Of a DNA stretch of 64,000 nt, positions 35,361-53,544 are shown one piece after another (position 1 is the first letter of the stretch; each line of letters starts with the position of its first letter). A model generated the notes under the pieces. That model saw only the letters and a program-made list of their open reading frames with translations, made no database searches and was not told where the DNA came from. A program made the position numbers and the translations under genes. The stretch lies in the NCBI RefSeq assembly GCF_047511655.1, contig NC_133398.1:50783638-50847637 (forward strand), given 5' to 3'. The stretch comes from Castor canadensis. Lineage: Eukaryota; Chordata; Mammalia; Rodentia; Castoridae.

Positions 35361-35569
35361 GTGTAGGTTGGCTCAAGCAAGCCTTGAAGGTATTGTAGGT
35401 TCATAAAAGGATAATTACAAATATCACAATAATCAGTCATATAGATTTTTAAGTTTCCCAGTCAATATAAAAGCTATCTTTACACTATAAAATACTCTAT
35501 GTTTGTATTCAACAGCATTACAACTAATAGACTTGCTTTTCTTCATTAAAAAGTATTTTATTGATGAAA

Positions 35570-38500
35570 AGTAATTCTAACAATTCTTGAGAAATATAAA
35601 AGGGAAATTCAAAAAAGGAATTCAGTTTCTGGAAAAAAAAAGGAAAAGGTGGAAATGAAAAACTCCATTCCTCAAAAAAAAAAAATCCCATTGATACTGA
35701 AAGCATTGTCAGTAGAGTACAAAAAACAGAAAGAAAAGTATCAAGGGTTGAAGACAAAATCAAGTAACTATTCCATTCAGATATTAATAAAAAAATAAGT
35801 GTGGCAATAACTTTCAAGAACTCTGGGATATGATCAGGGGACCACAGTAAAAAAAAAAAATCCAGGGGTAGAAAAAGGAGTTGAGATACAAACTAAAATC
35901 ACAGAAAATGTATTCAATAAAAGTATGACAAAAATCAAATCTTAGGATATAAAGCAAGTCTTAACTGATATTAGAAAGTTTAAAGAATCTCTTGTAACTT
36001 ATCATATTATAGTGGAATAAAATTAGACATCAACATCAAGGAAAGTATAAAACTATAAAAACATAAAAGGATTAAACAATAGACATTTGAATCATCAGTG
36101 AGTCTTTGAAAAGCAGGCTGGCAGAGTGATTCAAGTGGTATCCTTGCCTGCTTGTCAGTGAGTCACTGAAGAAATCAAGGAGGAAATTTAATATTTCCTA
36201 GAATAAAATGAAAATGAATATACAACATACTAGAACCTATGTGATACAGCAAAGGCAGTTCTAAGAAGAAAGATTATAGCTATGAGTGTCTACATTAACA
36301 ACTCTGAGTGATTTCAAATAACCTAACAATGCACCTCAAGGTCTTAAGAACAAACAAAACCCAAACGAGTACAGAGAGAGAAAAAATAAAAGACAGGCTT
36401 GAATTACTGAACTAGAGACTAAAACAGCAATAAACATCAATGTAAGAAAGAGGTGGTTCTTTGGAAAGATGAACCAGATTATCAGATCGTTAGCCAAAAT
36501 AACCAAATGAAAGAGAAGACAAAAATCAGTAACGTTTAAGATGTAAAGGGGGATACTGTAACAACTACAACTGAAATCCAGAAGATCATTAAGGAATATT
36601 TTTAAAGCTTATGCTCCAATAAGTGGAAAATCTAGAAAAAAATGGATATTTATCATGACCTACAAAGTTGATTCAAGAGGCTATAAACCATTTAAACAGA
36701 TCTAAAATAAGCAATGAGATTGAAGCTGTAATAAACAATCTCCCAACAAAGAAAATCCTAGGAGTGTACAGATCCATTGCTGAATTCAAACACACCTTTA
36801 CAGTAAAACACCAATGCTTTAGTGCATAAAATAGAAAGGGAAGAAATGCTACTGAACTCATTCTATGAAGCCATAATTACTCTGACACCAAAAGAAGAAG
36901 AGTAAGTTTCAGACCAATTTCCTTTATGAGAATGGGTGAAAGAATTCTCAAAAAATACCTGCAAACACATTCTATGGCACATTAAAAAGATCATGCACCA
37001 TGATCAAGAAGTTTCATTTCAAGGATGCAACCATGATTCAGCATATAGAAATTAATAAACAAAATCAAGGACCAAAATTACATGAACATCTCAGTGGATG
37101 CAGAAAAAGCCCCAGTGGAAGACAACATCCCCTCATGATAAATTCCCTGAAGAAACTAGGAATAGAATAAAAAATTCAAGGCCATACATGACAAACATGA
37201 CATTAAACTGAATGTGGAAAATTGAGAGCATTTCTCCAAGAATCAGGAATGAATGGCACAAAGGTCGCAAAAATTTTCAGACAATATGATCCTATATTAA
37301 AATACCCTAAGTACTCTACCAGAAAATCCTTAGATATGATAAAGTCATTCACCAAAATAACATGATACAAAAGCAGCAGATTTTCAATGTACCAGCAATG
37401 AACATGTTAAGAAAGAAACTGGGAAAGCCATCCCATTCATAATAGCCTAAAAACTACACAGAAGTAAAGGTAACTGGGAAGGTGGAAAGGGTCTGTGAAG
37501 AAAATAAAAGACAGCAAAGAAAACACCAAAAGGTGAAAATACCTCCCTTGTTAATGAATTGGCAGATTTAATACTCTGAAAATGACTGTATCACCAAAAG
37601 CAATCTACATATTCAATGTATTCTTCATAAACATTCCAGTGACATTTTTTAAAGAAGTAGAAAAAAACAAAATTTATATGGAAATACACACACACCACTG
37701 GAGGTACACACGGGTAACACTTCAAGATGTCGGCATAAGCAATGACTCTAAGTAGGACTCCAACAGCTCAGGAAATAAGAGCAAGAACTGACAAATGGGA
37801 TTGGGTCAAATTAAGTTCTTCTGCTCAGTAAAGGAAAGAATTGCTAGAATGAAGACACAGACTGCAGAATGGGCGAAAATGTTTGTTCGCTATTTTTGTA
37901 GTAAGGGATTAGTCTCAACAATACATGAACAGCTCAAAAAATTGAACAGCAAAGAACAAATAAGCTAATCAACAAATGGACAAATGAACACATTTATTGA
38001 AAGAGGTAGTAATGGACAATAAATACATGAAAAAATTTTGGCATCCTTAACCATAATGGAAATGCAGATCAAAAGTATGAGATTCCATATTACCCAATTA
38101 TAATGGCTATCACCAAACATTAACAAATGCTGCAAGAATGCAGGGGTAAGGCAATCTTTATACACTGTTTGTGGGAATGCAAATTCATCTAGCCACTAAA
38201 CACAATGGAGATTCCTCAAAAAATTTAAAATAAAGTCAGTGATCAGGCACAAGTGGTAGAACGCTAGTCTAGCATCCCCAAAGCTCAGGTTCAATCCCAG
38301 TACTGCAAAACAAACAACTAAGAATGCAAGTAGCATATGATAATGAAATTCCACTCCTAGCCATATGCTCAGGAGTGTCCATAAATAGATGAATAATCCA
38401 GCAATACTACTCTTAGGGATATACCCAAAGGAATGTAAGTCAGTTTACAATAAAGACACCTGCACACCCATGTTTATTGCACCATTATTCATAATAGCCA

Positions 38501-39555
38501 ATCTATGGAAGCAGCCAAGATGCTCCACAACTAATGAATGGATTGAGATAATGTGGTATTTATACACAATGGAATTTTACTCAACCATAAAGAAGAATGA
38601 AATTTTGTCATTATGAATGGAACTGAAGAACACTTTCTTAAGTGAAGTTAGCCAGGTTCAGAAAGATAAAGGTCACATGTTTTCTTTCATATGTGGAACA
38701 TATATCCAATACAAATACAAGCATTATCTTCTATACATATAAATATATACAGACCTTGTTTCCAAAAGTGGGACTGTTAGAGGAGACTAAGGAAGGAGGA
38801 AAAGAAGAAAACATTGATAGAAAGTGAATAATAATGAAATATATCACATCTATGTAGGAACAAGACACAACAAAACACCCTAAAAAGTGTTAAACAACAC
38901 ACAGGATTGGGGGAAAGGGAGAGGAAATTCAGTGGAGTGGATTAAGACAGACTTAAGCACAATGTATATACAAGTATAATACCAAGTCAAAAATCACTGT
39001 GAACAGTGAACAGGACAGGATTGAAAAACAGGTCACGCTAAGGGCTCACTAATGGGAAGGGGAAGGTTAGGAAGGAAATGAAGGTGAATATAGTTGTACT
39101 CTCTATAGAAGAATAACTATAGAACATTTGAACTGTTGAAATCACTGTAAGAAGGGGAGTAAGGTAGCAAGCAGAATGATGGATGGATGAACCAATTTGG
39201 AATATAATACATATATTCATGGAAATGTCAGAATGAAACTCCCTGTATACTTATCTTAAACAAACAAAAATGTCTTTTTCCAAAAATAAAGGACAGGAAG
39301 GTAAAACCGGTCTTGTCTGGGGTTGGTACCAGTGGGAGGGGAGAGAGCATAAAGAAAGGGCGAAGGAGGGTGAATATGATAGAAATATGCACTCATGTAT
39401 GAAAATAGAATGATGAGACCTGGTTGAAACTTTTCTAAGAGGAGAGGCAGCATAAAAGAGAATGATGGAGGGGCAAATCTAACAAAGATATATTGCAAGC
39501 ATCTTTGTAAATATCACAATGTACCCCAACACACCAATAATATGTTAATAAAGTT
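35570..39555 (+). mobile_element. Old L1, mostly ORF2 and 3'UTR
   Basis: Plus-strand decayed L1. ORF2 pieces run from about 36240 (AKAVLRRKI-like) through the reverse-transcriptase region (36650-37450) to the C-terminal region (38389-38616: [20 protein letters not shown]) and a 3'UTR ending near 39550 with AATAAAG. It crosses the outer boundary of the inverted repeat at 37608 without a break. Many stops and frameshifts are present. Confidence 0.78.
38229..38315 (+). repeat. ID-like SINE
   Basis: CAGGCACAAGTGGTAGAACG, then a GGTTCAATCCC B-box and CCAGTACTGCAAAACAAAC. Diverged tRNA-derived SINE inside the old L1. It lies outside the mirrored region. Confidence 0.75.
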
Positions 39556-39559
39556 TTAA

Positions 39560-39870
39560 AAAGAAACAAGTGATATATATGTACATGGTTATTCAAATAT
39601 AAAGAATAATTAAAATATGTCATTTGCAAGAAAATAGATGGAAATGGAGGTTATCTTATTCAGAAGAATATGCCAGACTCAGAAAGACAAATATCACACA
39701 CTTTCCAGGGTATGAAAATCTAGATGCAAAAAACCCAAAGATGAACATATAAGGGGTACTGTTGGAGGAGCCTATGGGAGAGGAAGGGGGAAAAGAGAGG
39801 GTAATGGGGCACATATGAAAATGTCATTATGATACTCATTTATAAAATTCTAAAATTCACCTGAGCCTTT
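39560..39870 (+). mobile_element. L1 3' end fragment
   Basis: A second L1 3'UTR piece lies directly after the previous L1 tail. It carries ORF2-end remnants (TCATTTGCAAGAAAATAGATGG), a GGAAGGGGGAAAAG purine tract and the CATATGAAAATGTCATTATG terminus near 39820. Confidence 0.65.
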
Positions 39871-41095
39871 GGTAACACCTAATAGTTTCCTGGTGAAGGC
39901 TCTTGCCTAAATGTTTATGGTTACTGGCTGATCAGGGTAGTGGTTGCTAAAGGTTGAGGTGACACAACAATGAAGTTTGCCAGATAAATGGACTCTTTCT
40001 TTTATGAAAAAATTGTCTATGGCATGTTACACTGCTTTATAGCACTATATGCACAGGAGAACTTCTTTCAAATCCTCCTAAATACAACACTATTTCATGT
40101 TTAACAACTAAGTTTATATTATATATTAAATTATGTGTTGCCTTTTAACAATGTTCATGACATCTTCACTAGAGTAGATTTCATCATACGAAAATATTTT
40201 CTTTGCTCATCCCTGAGAAGCAATCCTATATCCATTAAAATTTCATTATGAGATTCAAGAAATATAGTCATATATTTAGGCTCCACTTCTGTCTCTATCT
40301 CTCTTGCTGTTTCCACCATACCTGCATTACCTCTTCCACCATACCTGCATTACCTCTTCCACCTATGTCTTCAACTCTTAAAAGTCATTCACAGGTTTAA
40401 GGTCAACCTCCTCCAGACTCCTATTAATGTTACTAATTTTATCCTCCTCCTATTAAATATGAATGTTCATAGTGCTGTCTAAAATGGTGATACCTTTCCA
40501 GAAGGTTTTCAAATTCCTTTGACCAGATCCAGCAAAGAAATCATTATCTATTGTGGCTATAGCCTTATAATCTTGTATTTATGAACTGATAAGGTTTAAA
40601 AGGAAAAATTACTCCATCCACCATGTGCACCGTGCTGTACTAGCAGGCATAAAAACTATACTAATCTTATTGTACAGCTCCATTCCAGGTCTGGGGTTTT
40701 CAGACACAATGTCTATGAATAATAATTCTTTTAAAACCATTGTTTTTCTGAGCACTAGTTCTGAATAGTGGGTTTAAAATGCAGAGCAAACCATGTTGTA
40801 AAGAGATGAGCTGCTATCTATAATTTCTTGTAGATGATAAGTCATTTAAACTTTTTGTTCTATTCATAGAGCATAGGCAAAGCAGATTTAATATAATTCC
40901 TCATGGACCCAGGATTAACTGAGTGGCAACTGAGGACTGGCTTCACTAAAGTTACCAGCTGTATCATCCCCTAAGAAGACAGTCCTCCTATGTAGCTTTG
41001 AAGCTGACTGTTGACTTACCATTTCTAGCTATAAAAGTCTTATATGTCATCTTCTTCCAATGTAAGGCTGTTCTATCTACATTGAAATTTGTTGT
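39871..41095. other. Intergenic DNA with a 23-bp tandem duplication
   Basis: No gene is seen. The one notable item is a perfect two-copy tandem repeat of a 23-bp unit (TTCCACCATACCTGCATTAC plus CTC) at 40311-40356, followed by a partial third copy. Confidence 0.6.
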
Positions 41096-41099
41096 TCAG

Positions 41100-41460
41100 T
41101 GTATGATGGCATGGTGTCTAACATCTGTAATCCCAGCTAATCCAGAAGTGGAGATTAGAAGACTGCAGTTTGAGTTCAGCTCAGGCAGAAAGTTCATGAG
41201 ATCCTCACATCAACCAATAAAACCTTGGCACATGGTGTACTCCTGTCATCCTGTCACAGGAAGCATAAATAAGAGGATAAAGACTCATGATAACATAAAT
41301 GCAAGACCCTGTTCAAAAGATAACTAAAACACAAAGAACTGGGAGTGTGGCTCAAGTGGTAGAACACCTGACTAGGTAGCACAAGACCATGAGTTTGAAT
41401 CCAGTACTACAAAAAAAAGAAAAAGAAAAAGAAAATAATAATAATAATAATAAAGATGTT
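41100..41460 (+). repeat. B1/ID composite SINE with AAT-repeat tail
   Basis: A B1-like head (CATCTGTAATCCCAGCTAAT) is followed by a second B1-like block near 41220-41320 and an ID-like end (GTGTGGCTCAAGTGGTAGAA ... CCAGTACTAC). It ends in an A-rich and (AAT)n tail at about 41410-41455. It is diverged, and could be two SINEs in tandem. Confidence 0.75.
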
Positions 41461-41666
41461 TTAAACCTTTAAATGTCAATAGCATTTACGCTTAACTTTC
41501 AGTTTGTAATTTGCATTCAATCACTTTAACAGTAGATTGAATAAAAATATTAAGCCTAAAGCTTTTTATGTATAAAAAGATATACAGAAGGTACAAAAAT
41601 GGCTATACTGAATATTGATGTAATTAAACTTTAATGGAAGCTACAATTAGGAAAAAAAAACATGTG

Positions 41667-41681
41667 AAAAGGTCTGGAGGC
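41667..41681. repeat. Target-site duplication, left (L1)
   Basis: AAAAGGTCTGGAGGC, repeated exactly at 47866-47880, flanks the L1 of 41682-47865. Confidence 0.93.
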
Positions 41682-47865
<6,184 letters not shown>

Positions 47866-47880
47866 AAAAGGTCTGGAGGC
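47866..47880. repeat. Target-site duplication, right (L1)
   Basis: AAAAGGTCTGGAGGC, an exact copy of 41667-41681. Confidence 0.93.
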
Positions 47881-48108
47881 AAAGGAGGGGGTAAACAATG
47901 AAAAAAAAATGGTTGTGAAACACCGATCCAAAACACATATAGCAAATGCATAAAGGAAGTCAAGAGTAATGGAGGTGACATATAGAAATGCAAAGTAGTT
48001 AGGTTGCTATTTAACATATACACACAAAGCGAGTTTTCAGAGAGCTAGAGGTAAAGGTCCAGGTGGCCTGCCACCTCAGGCAGGCCAGCAGCATCTGCAG
48101 CATCCCCA

Positions 48109-48661
48109 ATGGCCTTGACTTTGCTTTACTGGTAGTCCTGGTGGTGCTCAGCTGCAGGTCATCCTGCTCTCTGGGCTGTGATCTTCCTCATATCCATAGC
48201 CTGGGGAACAGGAGGGCCTAATAGTACTGGGACAAATGAAGAGGATCTCTGCTTTTCCTGTCTGTAGGAATCCCCCAGGGAGAGGTTTGATGGCCGCCAG
48301 TCTCAGAAGACTCAAGCAATCTCTGACCTCCATGAGATGATCCAGCAGATTTACAACCTCTTCAGCACAAAGGACTCCTCTGCTTTGTGTAGAGAAGATC
48401 CTGCCACACAAATTCTGCACTGGCCTCTCTCAGCAGTTGAATGACATGGAAGATTGACTGGCTCCAGAAGTGGTAGAAGAAGAGCCTCCCCTGATACATG
48501 AGGACTCCATACTTGCTGTAAGGAAATACATCCACGGAATCCCTCTCCACCTGAAAGAGAAGAAAATCAGCCCTTGTGCCTGGGAGGTTGTCAGAGTAGA
48601 AATTATGAGATCCTTTTCTTCCTCAGCGCACTTGCAAGAAAGTTTAAGGAGTGAGAAATGA
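48109..48661 (+). pseudogene. IFN-alpha pseudogene
   Basis: The closest relative in the window is the intact IFN-alpha at 58712. It starts with an ATG in the conserved CCCCAATGGCC context, encodes a signal-peptide-like region and [13 protein letters not shown] (48170-48205), and retains [17 protein letters not shown] (48330-48385), the [15 protein letters not shown] region (48497-48540) and [18 protein letters not shown] (about 48560-48613). It ends near the usual LRSEK stop at 48661. An in-frame stop after the signal region, further stops and several small deletions break the frame. A TATA-like CTATTTAACA lies near 48007-48016, but the GAAA-rich virus-response block is weak. The L1 at 41682-47865 lies 230 bp upstream and may have disrupted the promoter. 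Confidence 0.9.
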
Positions 48662-48734
48662 AACCTGGTCCAACATGGAAATGATTCTTATTAACTAATA
48701 CACTGTACACAAGTTCTGCCATTTCAAAGATTCT

Positions 48735-48800
48735 TTGGGGAAGAGATGGCCCAAACAATGTAAACACATATGAATAAATGTATAAACAATTTTTAAAAGT
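48735..48800 (+). mobile_element. Minimal L1 3'-terminal fragment
   Basis: GGGGAAGAGATGGCCCAAAC, then AATGTAAACACATATGAATA and a short A-rich end. This is only about the last 60 bp of the L1 3'UTR, inserted just after the IFN-alpha pseudogene. Confidence 0.65.
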
Positions 48801-49570
48801 CTCTTTTGTTCTATAATTGTGACATAAATTTAATTAAATTGTCAGATTTTCTAGAATATTATGCAATATCTTATTCTTTATAGATGACCATGCAAATTTA
48901 TTAATTTACTTATTTTAATACTTGTTTTTTAAATAATTATTTTGTTCATAAAATCTCATGGGTACCTTAAAATTGTGGCTGACATAACAAGAATACTCTA
49001 TATATAGTCAATTTATTATTATGATTTTTTCATTAAAGTTTTATCATTTGTTTATTCTTTAAAAAGTAATATCAAGCCTGATTATGGAGTTGATTAAAAA
49101 CTTAGTGGTAGAATTGATTTACTTGTCATTTTTAGATTTAAATTGTAAGAAAAAGATCATTTTATCATTGCCAGGTTGTATGTGGCCCTTCAGATCTCTT
49201 TTATCTTTGTTTTTATGGAAAATAAGCCTAAAACACAATAATCATACTTAGTTAATATCAGATGCAATTAAAAAAGGAAAAACACTGAAGTTCTCTTAGA
49301 AAGAGACTGTAGTATGGACATAGGACTTAAAAATGTAAGTAGAGCTATCCTGTAGAAGATGACTGATAGACACCTATGTGCAAATGTCCATTGCCAGTTG
49401 GACATAAGAGTTTGCAATTTAAAAGAAACATAGTGCCTGAAGGTTCATATGTGACAAATGAAAGCTGGGCAATAGTGCTGGTCATGTAAGGACAGAGTGT
49501 GGAAGGAGAAAAAGCCTTGAACTGATTTTGATGCCCTTTGACCTCTAGTTTGAGGAGAAAAAAGAAAACA
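48801..49570. other. Intergenic DNA, no gene seen
   Basis: AT-rich 3' flank of the IFN-alpha pseudogene. Nothing else is recognised before L1 sequence starts near 49570. Confidence 0.55.
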
Positions 49571-50367
49571 AAGATAGAAGAGAGTTACCTTAGACATCAG
49601 AAGATGGAAAGACCGCTCCCCCAAGCTCATGGATAAGCAGAATCAATATTGTGAAAATCAATTTTGTGAAAATGGATATACTACCAAAAGCAATCTATGT
49701 GTTCAATGCAATCCTCACCAAAACTCTAATGACATTCTTCTCAGACATAGTAAAATCAACTATAAAGTTTAGATGGAAGCACAAAAGTCCTCAAATAGCC
49801 AAAACAATCCTGAGCAAAAAGAGTAGCATAGGAGGTATCAAAATATCTGATTTCCAACTATACTACAGAGCCATTGCAATAAAAAGAGTATTATGTTAGC
49901 ATAAAAGCAGACAAGACCAACAGAACAGGATAGAAGACAGAGATAAATTCATATAGCTGCAGCAACTTAATGTTCAACAAAGGGCCCAAAACATATGTTA
50001 GAGAAAAGACAGTTTCTTCAACAAATGGTACAACCACTATGGAAAGCAGTATGGATGTTCCTTAGAAAACTGAAAATAGAACTGTCATATCATAATCCAG
50101 CAAAACTACCACTCCTGAAAATATATCAGGAGGAATGTTAGTCATGATACAATAGAGACACTTGCACACCCATGTTTATTGTAGAACTATTCACCATAAC
50201 AAAGCTATGTAAATAACCCAGATGCCCTACAACTGATGAGTGGATTAAGACGATATGATATGATATATACATATTTGTATATACATATATATATATATAT
50301 GTATAATGGAATATAATACAGCCATACACAAGAAGAAAATTATGTAGTTTTCAGAACTGAAGATCAT

Positions 50368-50547
50368 CATGTTAAGTGAAGGAAGCCAGGTTCAGAAAGA
50401 CAAAGGTTCAGAAATGACAAAGGTCATTTTTCTCGTATGTGGAAGATAGATCCTTCCTTCACATGTTAAGTGAAGGAAGCCAGGTTCAGAAAGACAAAGG
50501 TTCAGAAATGACAAAGGTCATTTTTCTCGTATGTGGAAGATAGATCC
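50368..50547. repeat. 94-bp tandem duplication
   Basis: Two copies, starting at 50368 and 50462, of the same L1-derived segment (begins CATGTTAAGTGAAGGAAGCC, ends GGAAGATAGATCC). By eye they are identical over at least 86 bp, so the duplication is recent. Confidence 0.9.
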
Positions 50548-50816
50548 AAAGGTTAAACATATACACAAATATAAACATGATCCTATGTGAGTGTGGGTGT
50601 GTGTGCGTAAAACATGTTGTAACAGTATTGTTTCAGGGGAATATGATAGGGGAAGAAAGAGAATAAAAGAAAATGATAGAGTGTAAAAAATACAAAAATA
50701 CATTGAGTCTATGTAGGAAGATGCCACGGAAAGTCATTGGATAACAGGAGATGGGGAGGGAAGAGAAAGACAAAATAATACAGGGTGTTTGTCTCATTAA
50801 GGTACAATATATTCAT

Positions 50817-51778
50817 CATTAGCAACACTACTAACAACTGGTGTTGGCAAGGATGCGGGGAAAAAGGAACCCTCTTACACTGTTGGTGGGAATGTAAACT
50901 AGTACAACCACTCTGGAAAAAAAATTGGAGGCTACTTAAAAAGCTAAACATTGATCTACCATGTGATCCAGCAATACCACTCTTGGAGATATACCCAAAA
51001 GAATGTGACACAGGTTGCTCCAGAGGCACATACACACTCATGTTTATTGCAGTACTATTCACAATAGCCAAGTTATGGAAACAGCCAAGATGCCCCACCA
51101 CTGATGAATGGATTAAGAAAATGTGGTATCTATACACAATGGAATTTTATGCAGCCATGAAGAAGAATGAAATGTCATCATTCGCTGGTAAATGGATGGA
51201 ATTGGAGAACATCATTCTGAGTGAGGTTAGCCTGGCCCAAAAGACCAAAAATCATATGTTCTCCCTCATATGTGGACATTAGGTCAAAGGCAAACACAAC
51301 AAGGGGATTGGACTTTGAGCACATGAAAAAAGCGAGAGCACACAAGGGAGGGGTGAGGATAGGTAAGACACCTAAAAAATTAGCTAGCATTTGTTGCCCT
51401 TAATGCAGAGAAACTAAAGCAGATACCTTAAAAGCAACTGAGGCCAATAGGAGAAGGGGACCAGGAACTAGAGAAAAGGTTAGATCAAAAAGAATTATCC
51501 TAGAAGGTAACACACATGGACAGGAAAGCAATGCAAGTCGACTCCCTGTATAGGTATCTTTATCTCAACTAGCAAAAACCCTTGTTCCTTCCTATTATTG
51601 CTTATACTCTCTCTTCAACAAAATTAGAAATAAGGGCAGAATAGTTTCTACCTGGTAGCAAGGGGTAAGGGGAGGTAAGGGGGGGCAGGGGGCAGAGTAA
51701 GGGAGGGGGCGGGGGGAAGGGGGGGAGAAATGACCCAAACATTGTATGCACATATGAATAAAATAAAAATTTTTTTAA
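50817..51778 (+). mobile_element. Younger 5'-truncated L1 insertion with target-site duplication
   Basis: About 960 bp of L1 3' sequence: an open ORF2 C-terminus (to 51282, ending MFSLICGH), then the 3'UTR with a G-rich tract (51660-51725), GAGAAATGACCCAAACATTG and an A-rich tail. Direct repeats of AAGGTRCAATATATTCAT flank it (about 50799-50816 and 51780-51797), with one base difference. It closely matches the 3' end of the L1 at 41682-47865. Confidence 0.88.
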
Positions 51779-51990
51779 AAGGTGCAATATATTCATAGAT
51801 GAAATACCATGGCAAACCCTTTTTAACAATCCATATGCACATTAAAGAATGAAGGACAGGAATGTAAAACAAGGGGATGAGTGAGAATGATGGTGGCAGT
51901 GAACCTGTAACCAAGGAATGTTCTAAGTATATATGAAAATGTCACAATGAAACACCCTGTGCTAATAAAAATACTTTAAAAATAAATCAT

Positions 51991-53540
51991 TTAAAATATA
52001 AAAAAAGGAATTAATCATTAAATCCTATTGGAGTAGGTCAGAGGTGAATAAGAGAAATTAGTGAGACTACATCCAGTAGACACTTGGTATCCACAGGTAT
52101 ATGGTTCCAAGACCACCACTGAGGAAAAACCATGATTACTCAGGATGCATAGAATTCTGTGCTGTACTTGGAACTCTTGATTCATTTTTCCCTTAACACC
52201 ACCCAATTTCCACTAAAGACATGTCACCTTTCAATAAATTTCAGATTTTTACTTTATCACTTCAAATAAACATATTCACTTTTACCTTGGTTTTGAACAT
52301 CATTAGCTTTAGGGAGGCAGATTTTCACAAAATTAAGGGAGGGAAATACTCAGCAGATCACACAGGAATTTTTAAAAATGACTATAATGAGCATCTGGCA
52401 GAAACATTAGCTGCATCATTTGAGTTGTGGAATATATATGGTTCATTTAAAATATCTGTTTTTGAAATTTCTTTTTATAGTTATTTGTTTATTACCATGC
52501 TTGGTCCAAACCACATGTAATAAATCCATAAGTAAAGTGATTTACTAGATGTAGAAAATAATGCTGAGAGGTTTGCCTTCCAAAATAGAGGAGAGAAGTA
52601 GGGTTGAATCTGAAAATGAATGTCAATTTTTTTTTCTACCCAGTTTTTTCTTTTGTGGAATATATTTCAGTCCAAATACACTTCATGGATTTAATGTACT
52701 TATACATCAAACACATATTAATGTGCTTCATTTTTTATTTTAAAATCATGATAGATTCAATAACAATGACAATTTATAATTATTTTGCTAAGTACAACAT
52801 TGAATATCAGTGAACTGAACTATAGATAGATACCATCTTTACAATGAAAAAGCAGAATTAGTGACCTGTAGTGACAGCTGCATAAGTAGAGTTAAGGAAT
52901 AGAAATGACAGTGGGGTTTAATGAAAGTGAAAGGAGGAGCGAAGCCTACCATTGTCTTTTTCTCGCTCAAGGAGTCAACCACTTTTCTGCTTCCACTTTT
53001 ATCATATTCACATTTGTATTATTTTTCTTTTCCTCCATGTACTGACCTGTAATAGAAGCTTTCCAGGACTGTTGACTGGAGAAAGAAAACCAGTAATACA
53101 TCAAAATGATTGAAAGTAATTGTTCAGGACCTTGTGTTTTCATTTTTACTTTTCTTATTTTATTTCTAATCTCAAGATACAGAGAAAGTAAAACAGAGAT
53201 AGGAGAATTCCAAGTTTGAAGTTAGTAGGGACACCCTCTCCCAAAAACACAACAAAAAAGACTGAGAGCATGGCTCAAGTTGTAGAGCCCCTGTCTAAAA
53301 ATTGGTTTCAAAAGCAAGCTAATTTTATTTAGCCTTGTATTCTGAGTTTCACTGTGCCACATCAGCGTGAGATGAGGAACCAAAGCACAGTTGAAATTGC
53401 CTTGTCCTACAGACAGGTAGAAGAGCAAATAAGATAGCAGAAGTAAGTGCCTGAAGAGGAGACGGAAAAAGAGAGAACAGGATGTGGGGTTTTCTTTGTG
53501 CATACTTTTTGCTTTCTTGCAATACACAGAAAACACATGA
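51991..53540. other. Intergenic DNA, no gene seen
   Basis: AT-rich non-coding DNA. A degenerate ID-like SINE lies at 53262-53315 (GAGAGCATGGCTCAAGTTGT). The open frame at 52221-52520 has no recognisable product. Confidence 0.55.
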
Positions 53541-53544
53541 TCCC

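Larger units (their letters stand above)
16781..37608 (-). repeat. Right arm of large inverted repeat
   Basis: This is the inverted counterpart of 2199-12673. It totals 20.8 kb. Subtracting the LPGAT1 retrocopy (17328-22631) and three L1 blocks missing from the left arm (22657-24408, 31265-33291, about 35448-36671) leaves about 10.5 kb, close to the 10,475 bp of the left arm. The old L1 continues without a break past 37608, so this side looks like the donor and the left arm like the copy. Confidence 0.92.
49570..51990 (+). mobile_element. L1 ORF2 3' half and 3'UTR, split by a younger L1
   Basis: Decayed plus-strand ORF2 sequence (49651-49899: FVKMDILPKAIYVFNAI and KSTIKFRWKHKSPQIAK) continues through the C-terminal region (50090-50340) and the 3'UTR. 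A younger L1 inserts at 50817, and the host L1 resumes at 51798 and ends near 51990. It contains a 94-bp tandem duplication at 50368-50547 and an AT dinucleotide run near 50281-50300. Confidence 0.82.

Noticed and set aside
2199-37608. Palindromic origin, telomere-like or viral terminal structure
   Set aside because: The spacer is 4 kb, the arms hold ordinary host genes and retroelements, and no replication or integration genes are present. A segmental inverted duplication explains it.
50281-50300. AT dinucleotide run as an origin or regulatory site
   Set aside because: Short ordinary microsatellite within L1 sequence.
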